Shown here piece by piece: positions 7,574 to 15,282 of a stretch of 25,196 nt of DNA. The DNA lies in NCBI GenBank assembly GCA_023436115.1, contig JAEZKQ010000012.1, positions 1 to 25,196 of the forward strand. The letters are read 5' to 3'. Below the pieces are notes generated by a model. The model worked only from the letters and a program-made list of their open reading frames with translations, was not told the DNA's origin and did not search any database. Source of the DNA: Bacillota bacterium (GTDB taxonomy: Bacteria; Bacillota; Clostridia; Christensenellales; SZUA-584). Every line of letters starts with the position of its first letter. The stretch's first letter is position 1. The position numbers and the translations under genes were made by a program.

Positions 7574-8932
7574 TTATTTGCTGAACACAGTTTCTCTGAT
7601 AACTTCACATACTGTCGGGTGCGGAAAAATTGTCTTTTTAATGCTCGCCAGCGGTATTTTATTCTGGATCATCAACGCCAGCGCGTAAATGATTTCGGAC
7701 GCGTAGGCGCAGACCAATGTCGCCCCGATAATGATATCCTGCTTTTCATCGATCACCAGCTTGCAAAAGCCGTTGCTCAAGCCTTGCTCCGCCATATGCC
7801 TGCCGCTCATATTGATTGTGGTTTTCCGGATCGTAACACGCCGCCCCTGAGTAAGCGCAGCCTGTTCGGATATACCCGCATACGCCACTTCCGGATTAGT
7901 GTAGATAACGCCGGGGATGGCGCTGTAATCCATCGTGTCAACACGGCCAGCAATGTTGTTGATCGCGACCTCGGCCTCTCTGTATGCGACATGCGCCAGC
8001 ATGTATTTGCCGTTAACATCCCCCGCGGCGTAAATGCCAGCGATGTTCGTCGCGCACCTGTCGTCCGTGACGACCGCGCCGCGCTCCGTATACACGCCTA
8101 AGCCGTCCAACCCCGCAAGGCTGGCTTTGCGTCCCACGCTCATCAACAGCTTGTCAAACGGAACGCTCTGTGTTTCGCTAGCCTTTTCAAATGTCACGCG
8201 GCTGCCTTCCAGCGAGACGACCTTACTCTTCAAGTGAAATACGATTCCCTTCTTTTCGAGCTCTTTCTGCAACACCTGAGCTGCCTCCGAATCAATCTCG
8301 CCTCCGATTTTGTCCAGCATTTCGATGATGGTGACCTGGCTGCCCGCCGTGCTGAAATACTCCGCCATTTCCAAGCCGATGACTCCCGCGCCCACGATGA
8401 CTAGGGAGGGGGGAATCTGCTCAATATCCAGCAATTCCCGGCTGGTGAGTACGCTGCCCTGTTCGATCCCCTCCTTGAGTCCGGGAATCCGGGGCAGAAC
8501 GGGAGCTGAACCGGTGGCGATCAGTATATGGCGCGCCTGATAGGCATCATTGCCCACCGTGACGGTAAACCGGCCGGGAGAACCGGACACAGCCGCCTCT
8601 CCATATACCACATCCGCTTTCTTGTGCTTGAGTGCGGCTTCCACGCCGCCGACCAGCGTCTTGATCACCTTTTTCTTTTTGGCAAGGACGTCAGCATGGG
8701 TTAAAGCTACGCTACCGCAATGAATGCCTTTTTCGGCCCCGTACAGCACGGATTCGTATATCTTTCCGGAATACAGAAAAGTTTTGGTGGGGATGCAGCC
8801 TTCATTGAGGCAAACCCCGCCTACTTTGTTTTTTTCCGCCAAAAGCGTGGAAAGGTTAGCTTCACACGCACGTTCCGCCGCGAGATAACCCGCGGGACCG
8901 CCGCCGATAATGGCAACATCGTATACCTTCAT
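7574..8932 (-). CDS. lpdA: Dihydrolipoyl dehydrogenase (E3)
   Basis: This FAD disulfide oxidoreductase reoxidises dihydrolipoyl-E2 with NAD+. The 452-aa product has the FAD-binding VAIIGGGPAGYLAAERA at the N-terminus, the redox disulfide in GGVCLNEGCIPTK (Cys41 and Cys46), a second dinucleotide fold VIVGAGVIGLEMAEYFST for NAD, IYAAGDVNGKYMLAHVAYRE for FAD, and the interface HPTVCE (His438, Glu443) that forms the active-site base. The start is ATG 8932, preceded by GGGAGGG with 8-nt spacing. An in-frame extension to 8989 lies inside the E2 gene and is not needed. The ATG overlaps the E2 stop by one base (TGATG), so the two are translationally coupled. The three complex genes are ordered E2-E3-E1, unlike the common E1-E2-E3 order. 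Confidence 0.95.
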   Translation of the reverse strand: MKVYDVAIIGGGPAGYLAAERACEANLSTLLAEKNKVGGVCLNEGCIPTKTFLYSGKIYESVLYGAEKGIHCGSVALTHADVLAKKKKVIKTLVGGVEAALKHKKADVVYGEAAVSGSPGRFTVTVGNDAYQARHILIATGSAPVLPRIPGLKEGIEQGSVLTSRELLDIEQIPPSLVIVGAGVIGLEMAEYFSTAGSQVTIIEMLDKIGGEIDSEAAQVLQKELEKKGIVFHLKSKVVSLEGSRVTFEKASETQSVPFDKLLMSVGRKASLAGLDGLGVYTERGAVVTDDRCATNIAGIYAAGDVNGKYMLAHVAYREAEVAINNIAGRVDTMDYSAIPGVIYTNPEVAYAGISEQAALTQGRRVTIRKTTINMSGRHMAEQGLSNGFCKLVIDEKQDIIIGATLVCAYASEIIYALALMIQNKIPLASIKKTIFPHPTVCEVIRETVFSK

Positions 8933-10197
8933 CAGCTTTGCCCTCCCACAAGACCCGGGAAATTCTCCAAGTTTCTGCAAACAGCGCACAAGAACTCAGC
9001 CGCCGGTGCGCCGTCGATAGCCCTGTGGTCGTAGGTCAGGGACAAATAGCCGGCAGGATAATGCAGCACGCCCTCTTCTGTCATCTTAACGGCGTAATCT
9101 ATGGTCCCAACACCCAGAATGCCGATCTGCGGCGGATTGATAATGGGCGTGAAGTAGGTCACCCCATAGCTTCCCACATTGGATACGGTGAAGGTAGCAT
9201 CAGACATCTCCTCCGGCAATATCGTTCCGGCTTTACATTTTTCAGTAAGGACTTTCAAGCCTGACGCAAACCCAAGAAGATCCATGTTCTGCGCGTTCTT
9301 GACAGTGGGAACGAGCAGCCCTTTTTCCGTGCTCACGGCGCAGGCGATGTTAACCTGGTCAAAGAAAACCATTTCATCGTCACTGATCATGTGCGCGTTC
9401 ATGTTGGGGAACTGTACCAACGTTTTGACCACGGCGAACATGATCAGTTCGTTGAGCGTGATGCTCTTCTCAGAACCGGGAGAGTTTTTGAGCCATGCAC
9501 GGTATGCCTGCAGCTTGGATGCGTTGTAGCGCATCTGTGTCGTCGTCTGCGCGGTGTTCAGCAGGGAGCCCATCATGTTTCTTGCGATAACCCTGCGGAT
9601 GCTGGATGTCTTGACAGTTCTACCGAAAACGGAATCGGACATCACGGGTCTGGAGGCCGTCGGAACCGAAGTCGCAGCCTGACCATCGGGCTTAACCGGC
9701 TTAGTGGCCTTCATTGCGGCGATCACATCTTCTTCCAATACCCGGTTTTCAGCTCCTATGGAGACTATATCTGCGAGCGCGATACCATTCGCCTCCGCCA
9801 ACACTTTGGCACGCGGCGAAAATACGGCTTGCTGCTCATCCTGAGCTTTAGGCGCAGCTGCCGACACATCGGCCTTTACGGGCTCTGCGGACGAAACGCT
9901 TTTCTCTGTTTCAACAGGCTCTGCCGCTGCCGCGGGCTTGATATGGCTGATGTCCTCCCCGGGTTCGCCGGTGATACAAACGGGCGTCATGACGGGTATG
10001 ATGTCATATTCTTTATAAAAGCGTTTTAACACCGTACCGGATTCCTCCGCGTAGATATCCATCGATGATTTGTCCGTCTCAATAGAAAACAGTCGATCGC
10101 CATTTTGCACGAAATCGCCTTCGGAAACATACCATTCGCCCAGCATGTTTGCGTCCTCATTGAGGCCTAATCTGGGCATGTTGATCACTGTTGCCAT
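8932..10197 (-). CDS. Dihydrolipoamide acyltransferase (E2)
   Basis: This is the core of the 2-oxoacid dehydrogenase complex; it transfers the acyl group from the lipoyl arm to CoA. The 421-aa chain shows one lipoyl domain (1 to about 80) with the lipoylated lysine in IETDKSSMDI (Lys43), an Ala/Pro/Glu-rich flexible linker (about 88-122), a peripheral-subunit-binding domain (FSPRAKVLAEANGI, about 126-162), a second linker, and a catalytic domain from about 195. The catalytic domain ends with YDHRAIDGAPAAEFL, where His391 and Asp395 are the catalytic pair. It is the first gene of the operon, with GGAGGAGAATAA before the ATG and a sigma-A promoter about 90 bp upstream. Acyl specificity cannot be read from sequence. 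Confidence 0.93.
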   Translation of the reverse strand: MATVINMPRLGLNEDANMLGEWYVSEGDFVQNGDRLFSIETDKSSMDIYAEESGTVLKRFYKEYDIIPVMTPVCITGEPGEDISHIKPAAAAEPVETEKSVSSAEPVKADVSAAAPKAQDEQQAVFSPRAKVLAEANGIALADIVSIGAENRVLEEDVIAAMKATKPVKPDGQAATSVPTASRPVMSDSVFGRTVKTSSIRRVIARNMMGSLLNTAQTTTQMRYNASKLQAYRAWLKNSPGSEKSITLNELIMFAVVKTLVQFPNMNAHMISDDEMVFFDQVNIACAVSTEKGLLVPTVKNAQNMDLLGFASGLKVLTEKCKAGTILPEEMSDATFTVSNVGSYGVTYFTPIINPPQIGILGVGTIDYAVKMTEEGVLHYPAGYLSLTYDHRAIDGAPAAEFLCAVCRNLENFPGLVGGQS

Positions 10198-10252
10198 TTA
10201 TTCTCCTCCAATTATGAATTCGGCATATAATTATAAAACTTATAGCCTTTTC

Positions 10253-10268
10253 GCAATATATATATTGC
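10253..10268. promoter_or_regulatory. Perfect palindrome, likely operator in the E2 operon leader
   Basis: GCAATATATATATTGC is a perfect 16-bp palindrome about 20 bp downstream of the -10 box of the E2 operon promoter, so it sits in the early transcribed leader. More ATTGC/GCAAT half-sites occur in the promoter itself (10295-10299, 10304-10308) and near 10325-10330. This arrangement suits a repressor operator. The regulator is not identified; the divergent DeoR-family protein is one candidate. Confidence 0.45.
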
Positions 10269-10286
10269 TATTTATTATCTTTCACA

Positions 10287-10315
10287 ATTTTATCATTGCG
10301 ATTATTGCATGTCAA
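10287..10315 (-). promoter_or_regulatory. Sigma-A promoter of the E2-E3-E1-acyl-CoA operon
   Basis: On the minus strand, TTGACA (10310-10315), a 17-bp spacer and TAAAAT (10287-10292) form a near-consensus promoter. Transcription would begin near 10280, giving a leader of about 80 nt before the E2 ATG. The spacer contains ATTGC/GCAAT half-sites that match the downstream palindrome. Confidence 0.75.
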
Positions 10316-10344
10316 GAACAACTCTTGCAATAACTAAAATATAT

Positions 10345-10373
10345 TTGACGAGTATAGAAACTAATGCTAATAT
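10345..10373 (+). promoter_or_regulatory. Sigma-A promoter of the first DeoR-family gene
   Basis: TTGACG (10345-10350), a 17-bp spacer and TAATAT (10368-10373) precede the regulator gene. The predicted start near 10380 leaves a leader of only about 22 nt, which contains GGAGG. It is divergent from the E2 operon promoter, with 30 bp between the two -35 boxes, so one bound regulator could affect both. Confidence 0.65.
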
Positions 10374-10402
10374 TTTGATATATTGAAATCGGAGGAAGCA
10401 TC

Positions 10403-11170
10403 ATGGCAAAACGTTCCACCGACAGTCGCAGACAAAAATTGGCCCAGATTATTGTGACGGAGGGGCAGGCTAAAGTGGGTTGGCTTGCCAATCATTTTAA
10501 TGTTTCAACAGAGACTATTCGGAAAGATTTAATATATCTTGAAACCAAAGGAATTGCCAAAAAAAATCACGGTCGGGCAGTTTTCTCAAGCGACCTGATC
10601 GAGCGTCCTTATACACAAAAATTATCCGAACACATCGAAGAAAAAATTAGCATTGCAAAAGCGGCCAGTGAATATATCCCCGATAACGGTGCTGTTATTT
10701 TGGATTCGGGCAGTACAACGTATGAATTGGCCAAATTGTTAACACTGAGAAATGGCCTCACGATTTTTACGAATAATTTATCCGCCATTTCCCTGCTTGC
10801 ACAATCCAACAATACGGTATATCTATTAGGTGGAAAAATCCGGCCCAGTAGCATGGCGCTAATCGGAGATTGGGCGCTCAACGCAGTACATTCCATTAAA
10901 GCCGATATTGCTTTTCTTGGTACAGATGGGTTTTGCGATCGTGAAGGTCCCTGTTCAGCATCTTTTGAAGAAATTGAAATTAAAAAGGCTATTATTCAAC
11001 AGAGCAAAAAGAAATATCTTCTGGCTGATTATTCAAAATTCGAGAGAAGCGATATGTTTCTTTATGCGACTTGGTATGATATTGATGGTCTGATAACTGA
11101 TTCTAATGCACCTGCTGAGGCCATAAAGAATATTAGTGATAAAACCAATGTTAATATTTCGTTCGTTTAG
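10403..11170 (+). CDS. DeoR-family sugar-phosphate-responsive repressor
   Basis: This is a 255-aa transcription regulator of normal length for the DeoR family. The N-terminal winged helix-turn-helix is KVGWLANHFNVSTETIRKDL (24-43), followed by IYLETKGIAKKNHGRAVF. The C-terminal effector domain has the phosphosugar-binding signature AVILDSGSTTYELAKLL, then LTIFTNNLSAISLL, LLGGKIRPSSMALIGDWAL and IAFLGTDGF. GGAGG lies 7 nt upstream of the ATG. In this family a sugar phosphate usually lifts repression. Its position at the head of the sugar genes suggests it represses the promoter at 11199-11227; the divergent E2 operon is a second possible target. Ligand unknown. Confidence 0.9.
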   Translation: MAKRSTDSRRQKLAQIIVTEGQAKVGWLANHFNVSTETIRKDLIYLETKGIAKKNHGRAVFSSDLIERPYTQKLSEHIEEKISIAKAASEYIPDNGAVILDSGSTTYELAKLLTLRNGLTIFTNNLSAISLLAQSNNTVYLLGGKIRPSSMALIGDWALNAVHSIKADIAFLGTDGFCDREGPCSASFEEIEIKKAIIQQSKKKYLLADYSKFERSDMFLYATWYDIDGLITDSNAPAEAIKNISDKTNVNISFV

Positions 11171-11194
11171 TTATTCATTTGTGTAACTTTTTTT
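11169..11194 (+). terminator. Weak terminator after the first DeoR-family gene
   Basis: AGTTA (11169-11173) and TAACT (11184-11188) can form a short stem over a 10-nt loop, followed by a run of T (11188-11194). The stem is only 5 bp, so termination would be partial. It would separate the regulator from the next promoter a few bases downstream. Confidence 0.3.
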
Positions 11195-11198
11195 ATTA

Positions 11199-11227
11199 TT
11201 TACATTTAAAAATTACAATGCTATAAT
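11199..11227 (+). promoter_or_regulatory. Sigma-A promoter of the four-gene sugar catabolic operon
   Basis: TTTACA (11199-11204), a 17-bp spacer and TATAAT (11222-11227) make a strong promoter. The spacer ends with AAATTACAATG (11210-11220). An almost identical 11-mer precedes the -10 boxes of the ABC transporter promoter and of the second DeoR-family gene, suggesting a shared binding site. Predicted leader of about 80 nt. Confidence 0.75.
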
Positions 11228-11243
11228 AATATTAAACGATTCT

Positions 11244-11257
11244 AACATAATTATGTT
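11244..11257. promoter_or_regulatory. Perfect palindrome AACATAATTATGTT, likely operator
   Basis: This 14-bp perfect inverted repeat lies about 10-23 bp downstream of the predicted transcription start of the sugar operon, a usual position for a repressor site. The divided sugar locus encodes two DeoR-family repressors that could bind it. The ABC operon leader contains the related TTAACATAG. Confidence 0.45.
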
Positions 11258-11312
11258 GTTGTTTTGTTGCTGTGCTTACATAGCAAACAAATATGAGAGG
11301 ACTCAATTAATA

Positions 11313-12470
11313 ATGATGCAAACATGTTTAACTATTGGTGCAGGAGCTATTGGGAAGGCAATTTCAGGATTTGTTTTTTCAAATCTAGGTTACCAAGTTT
11401 TTTTTGCCGATGTTGACCGATCTCTAATAAATGAAATAAACGAATTAAATGGTTATAATATTATTTGTACCCAATATGGACATCCAAAATCAAAACAATT
11501 TATATCAAATGTGAAGGCTGTTGATTTGTCTGATCCGGACATCTTAGAAATAGCAGTTCATGCAGATATAATCTGTACAGCTATTGGTAGTCTTGGAATG
11601 CAGAAATTTTTGCCTGTTCTTTGTAATTGGATCAAAAAAAGAATTGCAATAGGGAATGAGGAAACACGCCTCTTCTTATTTGAAAATGATTTACTTCTAA
11701 AAACAACCATTACGGATTATATCTCTAATGAGCTTGGCTTTTTTCCTTCAAATATCCATATAATACAAACTTCAATTGAACGAATGAGCAAATGTATTAT
11801 TACGAAGGATGGCCATCGAGAAATAGTAAGTGAGCAATTTATCCCAATTATATTATCTAAGAATGATTTGATTGGGAGTGGCCTTGAAACTAGGAATGAT
11901 TATTTTCAAATGGTTGAAAATGTTACCCCATATTATTACCGCAAGCTTTATACTAATAATATGGGTCATGCTGTATTAGGGTATGTAGGTATCTTCAGAG
12001 GATTAAAGAATACTGTGCAGGCAATGAACGATCCGTATATTTTGAATCTTCTAAATGAAGCCTTATCAGAATCTGTAAAAGCTTTGCAAAAAGAATTTTC
12101 ATTTTCATCAGAGGATTTGGATAATCATATTGCTATTTTAAAAGAGCGCTATTTAAATATAGACCTAAAGGATGATCTTACCCGTTTAACTCGGGATCCC
12201 GTACGTAAACTCGGCAGAAATGAGCGGATTATAGGGATAATAATGTTATGTGAAAAACATGGTGTGACTGCTGACGCTCTCATCAAGGTACTATTCTATA
12301 TCTTAAGATATTGTTTATCTGTAGAAACTCGTGAACCTGAAATAGTAAGATTGATGAATGATTATGGTATTCATGGTATTTTGTCCCATATATGCGACAT
12401 TCCTATAGATAGTGATATATTCCACAGCATATGTAATAAATATGAAACTTTTGTTGCTGAGCAATTTTAA
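11313..12470 (+). CDS. Mannitol-1-phosphate 5-dehydrogenase-like polyol-phosphate dehydrogenase
   Basis: This is an NAD-dependent oxidoreductase of the long-chain mannitol dehydrogenase family. From the ATG at 11313 the product is 385 aa, close to MtlD. A Rossmann motif TIGAGAIGKAISGFVFSNLG lies at the N-terminus, and ADIICTAIGS follows at about 85-95. The family catalytic pattern KxxxxNxxH appears as KLYTNNMGH (Lys211, Asn216, His219). DDLTRLTRDPVRKLGRNERI resembles the MtlD segment that binds the substrate phosphate. The frame opens at 11253, but that segment overlaps the operator and has no ribosome binding site; GAGAGG lies about 12 nt before 11313. It is the first gene of the catabolic operon, next to the SorE-like gene. 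It probably oxidises a hexitol phosphate to fructose 6-phosphate; whether that is mannitol 1-phosphate, glucitol 6-phosphate or another polyol phosphate is open. Confidence 0.8.
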   Translation: MMQTCLTIGAGAIGKAISGFVFSNLGYQVFFADVDRSLINEINELNGYNIICTQYGHPKSKQFISNVKAVDLSDPDILEIAVHADIICTAIGSLGMQKFLPVLCNWIKKRIAIGNEETRLFLFENDLLLKTTITDYISNELGFFPSNIHIIQTSIERMSKCIITKDGHREIVSEQFIPIILSKNDLIGSGLETRNDYFQMVENVTPYYYRKLYTNNMGHAVLGYVGIFRGLKNTVQAMNDPYILNLLNEALSESVKALQKEFSFSSEDLDNHIAILKERYLNIDLKDDLTRLTRDPVRKLGRNERIIGIIMLCEKHGVTADALIKVLFYILRYCLSVETREPEIVRLMNDYGIHGILSHICDIPIDSDIFHSICNKYETFVAEQF

Positions 12471-12491
12471 AATTATATTGGAGGAAAATAA

Positions 12492-13745
12492 ATGAAAACG
12501 AAAGCTCTTCGCCTTTACGGTAAAAATGATGTACGGATTGAGGAATTTGATTTGCCTCCCATTAAAGAAAATGAAATTTTGGCAAAAGTAATCTGCGATT
12601 CTTTATGTATGTCTTCTTACAAAGCCATTATACAAGGGGAGGATCACAAGCGTGTCCCAAAAAATGTTGCTCAAAATCCTATTATTTTAGGACATGAATT
12701 TGCTGGTGAAATTGTTGAAGTCGGTGCAAATTGGAGCAAAAAATATAAAGCCGGACAAAAATTTGTTGTTCAACCGGCACTAAACTATAAAAATTCAATC
12801 GATGCACCAGGATACTCTTTTCCCTATATAGGTGGTTGTGCAACTTATATCATTATACCAAATCAGGTTATGGAACTTGGATGCTTATTACCCTATTCTT
12901 CAGAAACAATGTTTTTTGGTTCCTTAGCTGAACCCTATTCCTGTGTTATTGGCTCTTTTAAAGAGATGTTTCATTTACTCCCCAATTCACACGATCATAA
13001 AATGGGTGTCAAAGAAAACGGACATTTGGCAATACTTGCAGGAGCAGGTCCAATGGGGCTGGCGGCGATAGATTATATTATTCATACGGACGTAAAACCT
13101 AAGCAGGTTGTTGTTACCGATATCGACCAAAATCGTTTGGATTATGCCAAAAAATACTTGACAGTAGAAGCGGCAAAACAACATGGTATTGATCTGCAAT
13201 ATATCAACACAAAGAACATGAAGGATGAGGATTTGCGCGATTTGACAGGGGGATGCGGCTTTGATGATGTACTCGTCATGGCACCAGTAGCTGAATTAAT
13301 ACAAACAGGTGATAAAATTTTAGCCACAAATGGTTGCTTAAGCTTTTTTTCCGGGCCTTCAAATCCTGATCTTCGCGCAACCATTAATTTCTATAACATA
13401 CATTATGCTTCCACGCATTTTATTGGAACAGTGGGTGGTAATAGCCTGGATATGATCGAGGCTATCGAAATGTCGCAGGTTGGAAAACTAAATCCCGCAA
13501 TAATGGTAACACATGTGGGAGGATTAAATGCGTCGAAAGACGCTACGCTTAATTTACCTAATATACCGGGTGGTAAAAAACTGATTTATACCCATATAGA
13601 TATGGAGCTTACAGCCATATCAGAGTTTGCTGCGAAAGGGAAGACAGATGAGCGCTATGCGCAGTTAGCTGAACTAATCCAGGAGAATAATGGCCTGTGG
13701 AATGAAAAAGCGGAGCAGTATTTGTTTAAAGCCTTCACAAACTAG
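12492..13745 (+). CDS. sorE: L-sorbose-1-phosphate reductase-like zinc dehydrogenase (SorE family)
   Basis: This is a medium-chain zinc dehydrogenase, 417 aa. From memory it follows enterobacterial SorE over its whole length: KTKALRLYGKNDVR start, DSLCMSSYKA with Cys39, EDHKRVPKNV, ILGHEFAGEIVEVG with His68/Glu69 (catalytic zinc), YIGGCATYIIIPNQ, AEPYSCVIG, a nucleotide-binding ILAGAGPMGLAAIDY, VVVTDIDQNRLDYAKK, FFSGPSNPDL, MVTHVGGLNAS and NLPNIPGGKKLIY. The four-cysteine structural zinc loop of classical alcohol dehydrogenases is absent, as in SorE. SorE reduces L-sorbose 1-phosphate to D-glucitol 6-phosphate in the cytoplasm. A strong GGAGG precedes the start, 21 nt after the MtlD-like gene. 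No PTS sorbose transporter gene is in the window. The family call is firm; the substrate could be another ketose 1-phosphate. Confidence 0.85.
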   Translation: MKTKALRLYGKNDVRIEEFDLPPIKENEILAKVICDSLCMSSYKAIIQGEDHKRVPKNVAQNPIILGHEFAGEIVEVGANWSKKYKAGQKFVVQPALNYKNSIDAPGYSFPYIGGCATYIIIPNQVMELGCLLPYSSETMFFGSLAEPYSCVIGSFKEMFHLLPNSHDHKMGVKENGHLAILAGAGPMGLAAIDYIIHTDVKPKQVVVTDIDQNRLDYAKKYLTVEAAKQHGIDLQYINTKNMKDEDLRDLTGGCGFDDVLVMAPVAELIQTGDKILATNGCLSFFSGPSNPDLRATINFYNIHYASTHFIGTVGGNSLDMIEAIEMSQVGKLNPAIMVTHVGGLNASKDATLNLPNIPGGKKLIYTHIDMELTAISEFAAKGKTDERYAQLAELIQENNGLWNEKAEQYLFKAFTN

Positions 13746-13785
13746 CTTTAAGTATTATTGATTCATTTTTTAATGGAGGGACGAA

Positions 13786-15282
13786 ATGTATGTGATTGGA
13801 TTGGATATTGGTACATCCGGGGTAAAAAGCTCCGTTTTGGACGATAAGGCCAATGTGTTATACCATGCATATCGAGAGTATGACCTTATCAGTCCAATGG
13901 CGGACCAATACGAAATTGACCCTGATCTAATCTTTCAAAAAGCACTTGAAGTGCTGGAAGAATCGACACGCAATTGTAATAGAAAAAATATACGAGCCAT
14001 TTGCGTGACTTCATTTGGAGAATCTTTGGTATGCATGGACAAGAACGACCAGGTCCTTTCAAACAGTATGATTTATATGGATCAACGTGGAAGCGAGGAA
14101 TGCAAAGAATTTCTTGATATAATAACAGGTGAGCAAATCCTTAGCATGAGTGGCCAATTTGCGAATCCCATGTTTGGAATCTATAAATTAAAATGGATGA
14201 TTAGCCACAAGCCTGAGCTTCAAGATAAAATTCATCGTATTTCTTTTATTGCTGATTTTGTTACATATAAGCTTGGTGCTGATCATATTTGTGATTACTC
14301 TTTAGCTGCGCGAAGTGGTATGTTCTCAATAAAAGAAAAAAAATGGTGGGATACTGCCCTTAGCTTTGCTAATATAGACGCTCATAAACTTCCTAGGCCG
14401 GTACCTAGTGGCAGTATTGTTGGTACCATGAGCAAAAAAATTGCTGAGCGTCTAGATATGTCCGCTGATGTCAAGCTGATAATTGGCGGACATGATCAAA
14501 TTGTTGCTGCGCTCGGAAGTGGCGCCTTTCAAAATGGTGATGTCACGAATGGCTTGGGAACCGTAGATTGTATGATACCTATTACAAGCGCACATTTAAT
14601 CGATAATAGTAAACTCGCAAGATATAAATTGTGTTTGGTTCCATTTTTTTCTGACGAGCAATATGTGACCTATGCGTTTATGACCACAGGCGGCGCCATT
14701 ATGAAGTGGTTCCGTGATACTTTTGCAAAAGATCTATCGAATCAAAAAAACGCATATGAAATACTGAATTGTGAACTGCCTCCACATCCTACCGATTTAT
14801 TCGTTATCCCATATTTTGCAGGGGGTAGTACGCCAGATTTGGATGCTATAACCCCCGCGGTAATCTCAGGGATGCGGCTAAGTACGACACGGGGCGAGCT
14901 CTTTCGTGCCTTCATGGAAGGGGAAACATACGAGATGAAATTAGCGTTGGATAGCCTAGAAGACTCAGGCATTCAAGTCCAGCGAATCATCAGCGTAGGA
15001 GGAGGCTCTCATTCAGACGCCTGGATGCAAATAAGATCCAATATCTTTAATAGAAAACTGTATGTCGCCCAGAATAAAGAAGCCGGAATACTGGGTAGCG
15101 CTATCTTGTGCTATGCAAATTTAGGTTTGTATAGGGATATTAGAGAGGCGCAAAAGTTCTTAACTCAAATAGAACGTTCATATGACCCAAATCAATTCCA
15201 TGCCGAAATCTATAGCCATCGAATCAAAAAATATCAAGATTTATATAAATCCATCAAGGGGGTATATCAAACATTATGTTGA
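13786..15282 (+). CDS. FGGY-family carbohydrate kinase
   Basis: This is a 498-aa sugar kinase of the xylulokinase/gluconokinase/fuculokinase superfamily. The N-terminal phosphate-1 motif IGLDIGTSGVKSSVLD (4-19) contains Asp7. MDQRG (98-102) lies in the substrate region, and GGHDQIVAALGSG (234-246) contains the expected catalytic base Asp237. TTGGAIMKWFRD, FVIPYFAGGSTPDLD and IISVGGGSHSDAWMQIRSNIF with GILGSAILCYANLG mark the ATP-binding C-terminal domain. GGAGGG precedes the ATG, 40 nt after sorE. Because the locus has an ABC importer, which delivers unphosphorylated sugar, this kinase probably makes the ketose 1-phosphate used by the SorE-like enzyme or the aldolase. FGGY members that phosphorylate ketoses at C1 exist (L-fuculokinase, L-rhamnulokinase), so this is chemically reasonable but unproven. 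Confidence 0.88.
   Translation: MYVIGLDIGTSGVKSSVLDDKANVLYHAYREYDLISPMADQYEIDPDLIFQKALEVLEESTRNCNRKNIRAICVTSFGESLVCMDKNDQVLSNSMIYMDQRGSEECKEFLDIITGEQILSMSGQFANPMFGIYKLKWMISHKPELQDKIHRISFIADFVTYKLGADHICDYSLAARSGMFSIKEKKWWDTALSFANIDAHKLPRPVPSGSIVGTMSKKIAERLDMSADVKLIIGGHDQIVAALGSGAFQNGDVTNGLGTVDCMIPITSAHLIDNSKLARYKLCLVPFFSDEQYVTYAFMTTGGAIMKWFRDTFAKDLSNQKNAYEILNCELPPHPTDLFVIPYFAGGSTPDLDAITPAVISGMRLSTTRGELFRAFMEGETYEMKLALDSLEDSGIQVQRIISVGGGSHSDAWMQIRSNIFNRKLYVAQNKEAGILGSAILCYANLGLYRDIREAQKFLTQIERSYDPNQFHAEIYSHRIKKYQDLYKSIKGVYQTLC

Noticed and set aside
11253..11312. Upstream start for the MtlD-like protein
   Set aside because: The extension overlaps the operator palindrome, has no ribosome binding site, and precedes the natural Rossmann-fold N-terminus that begins just after 11313.
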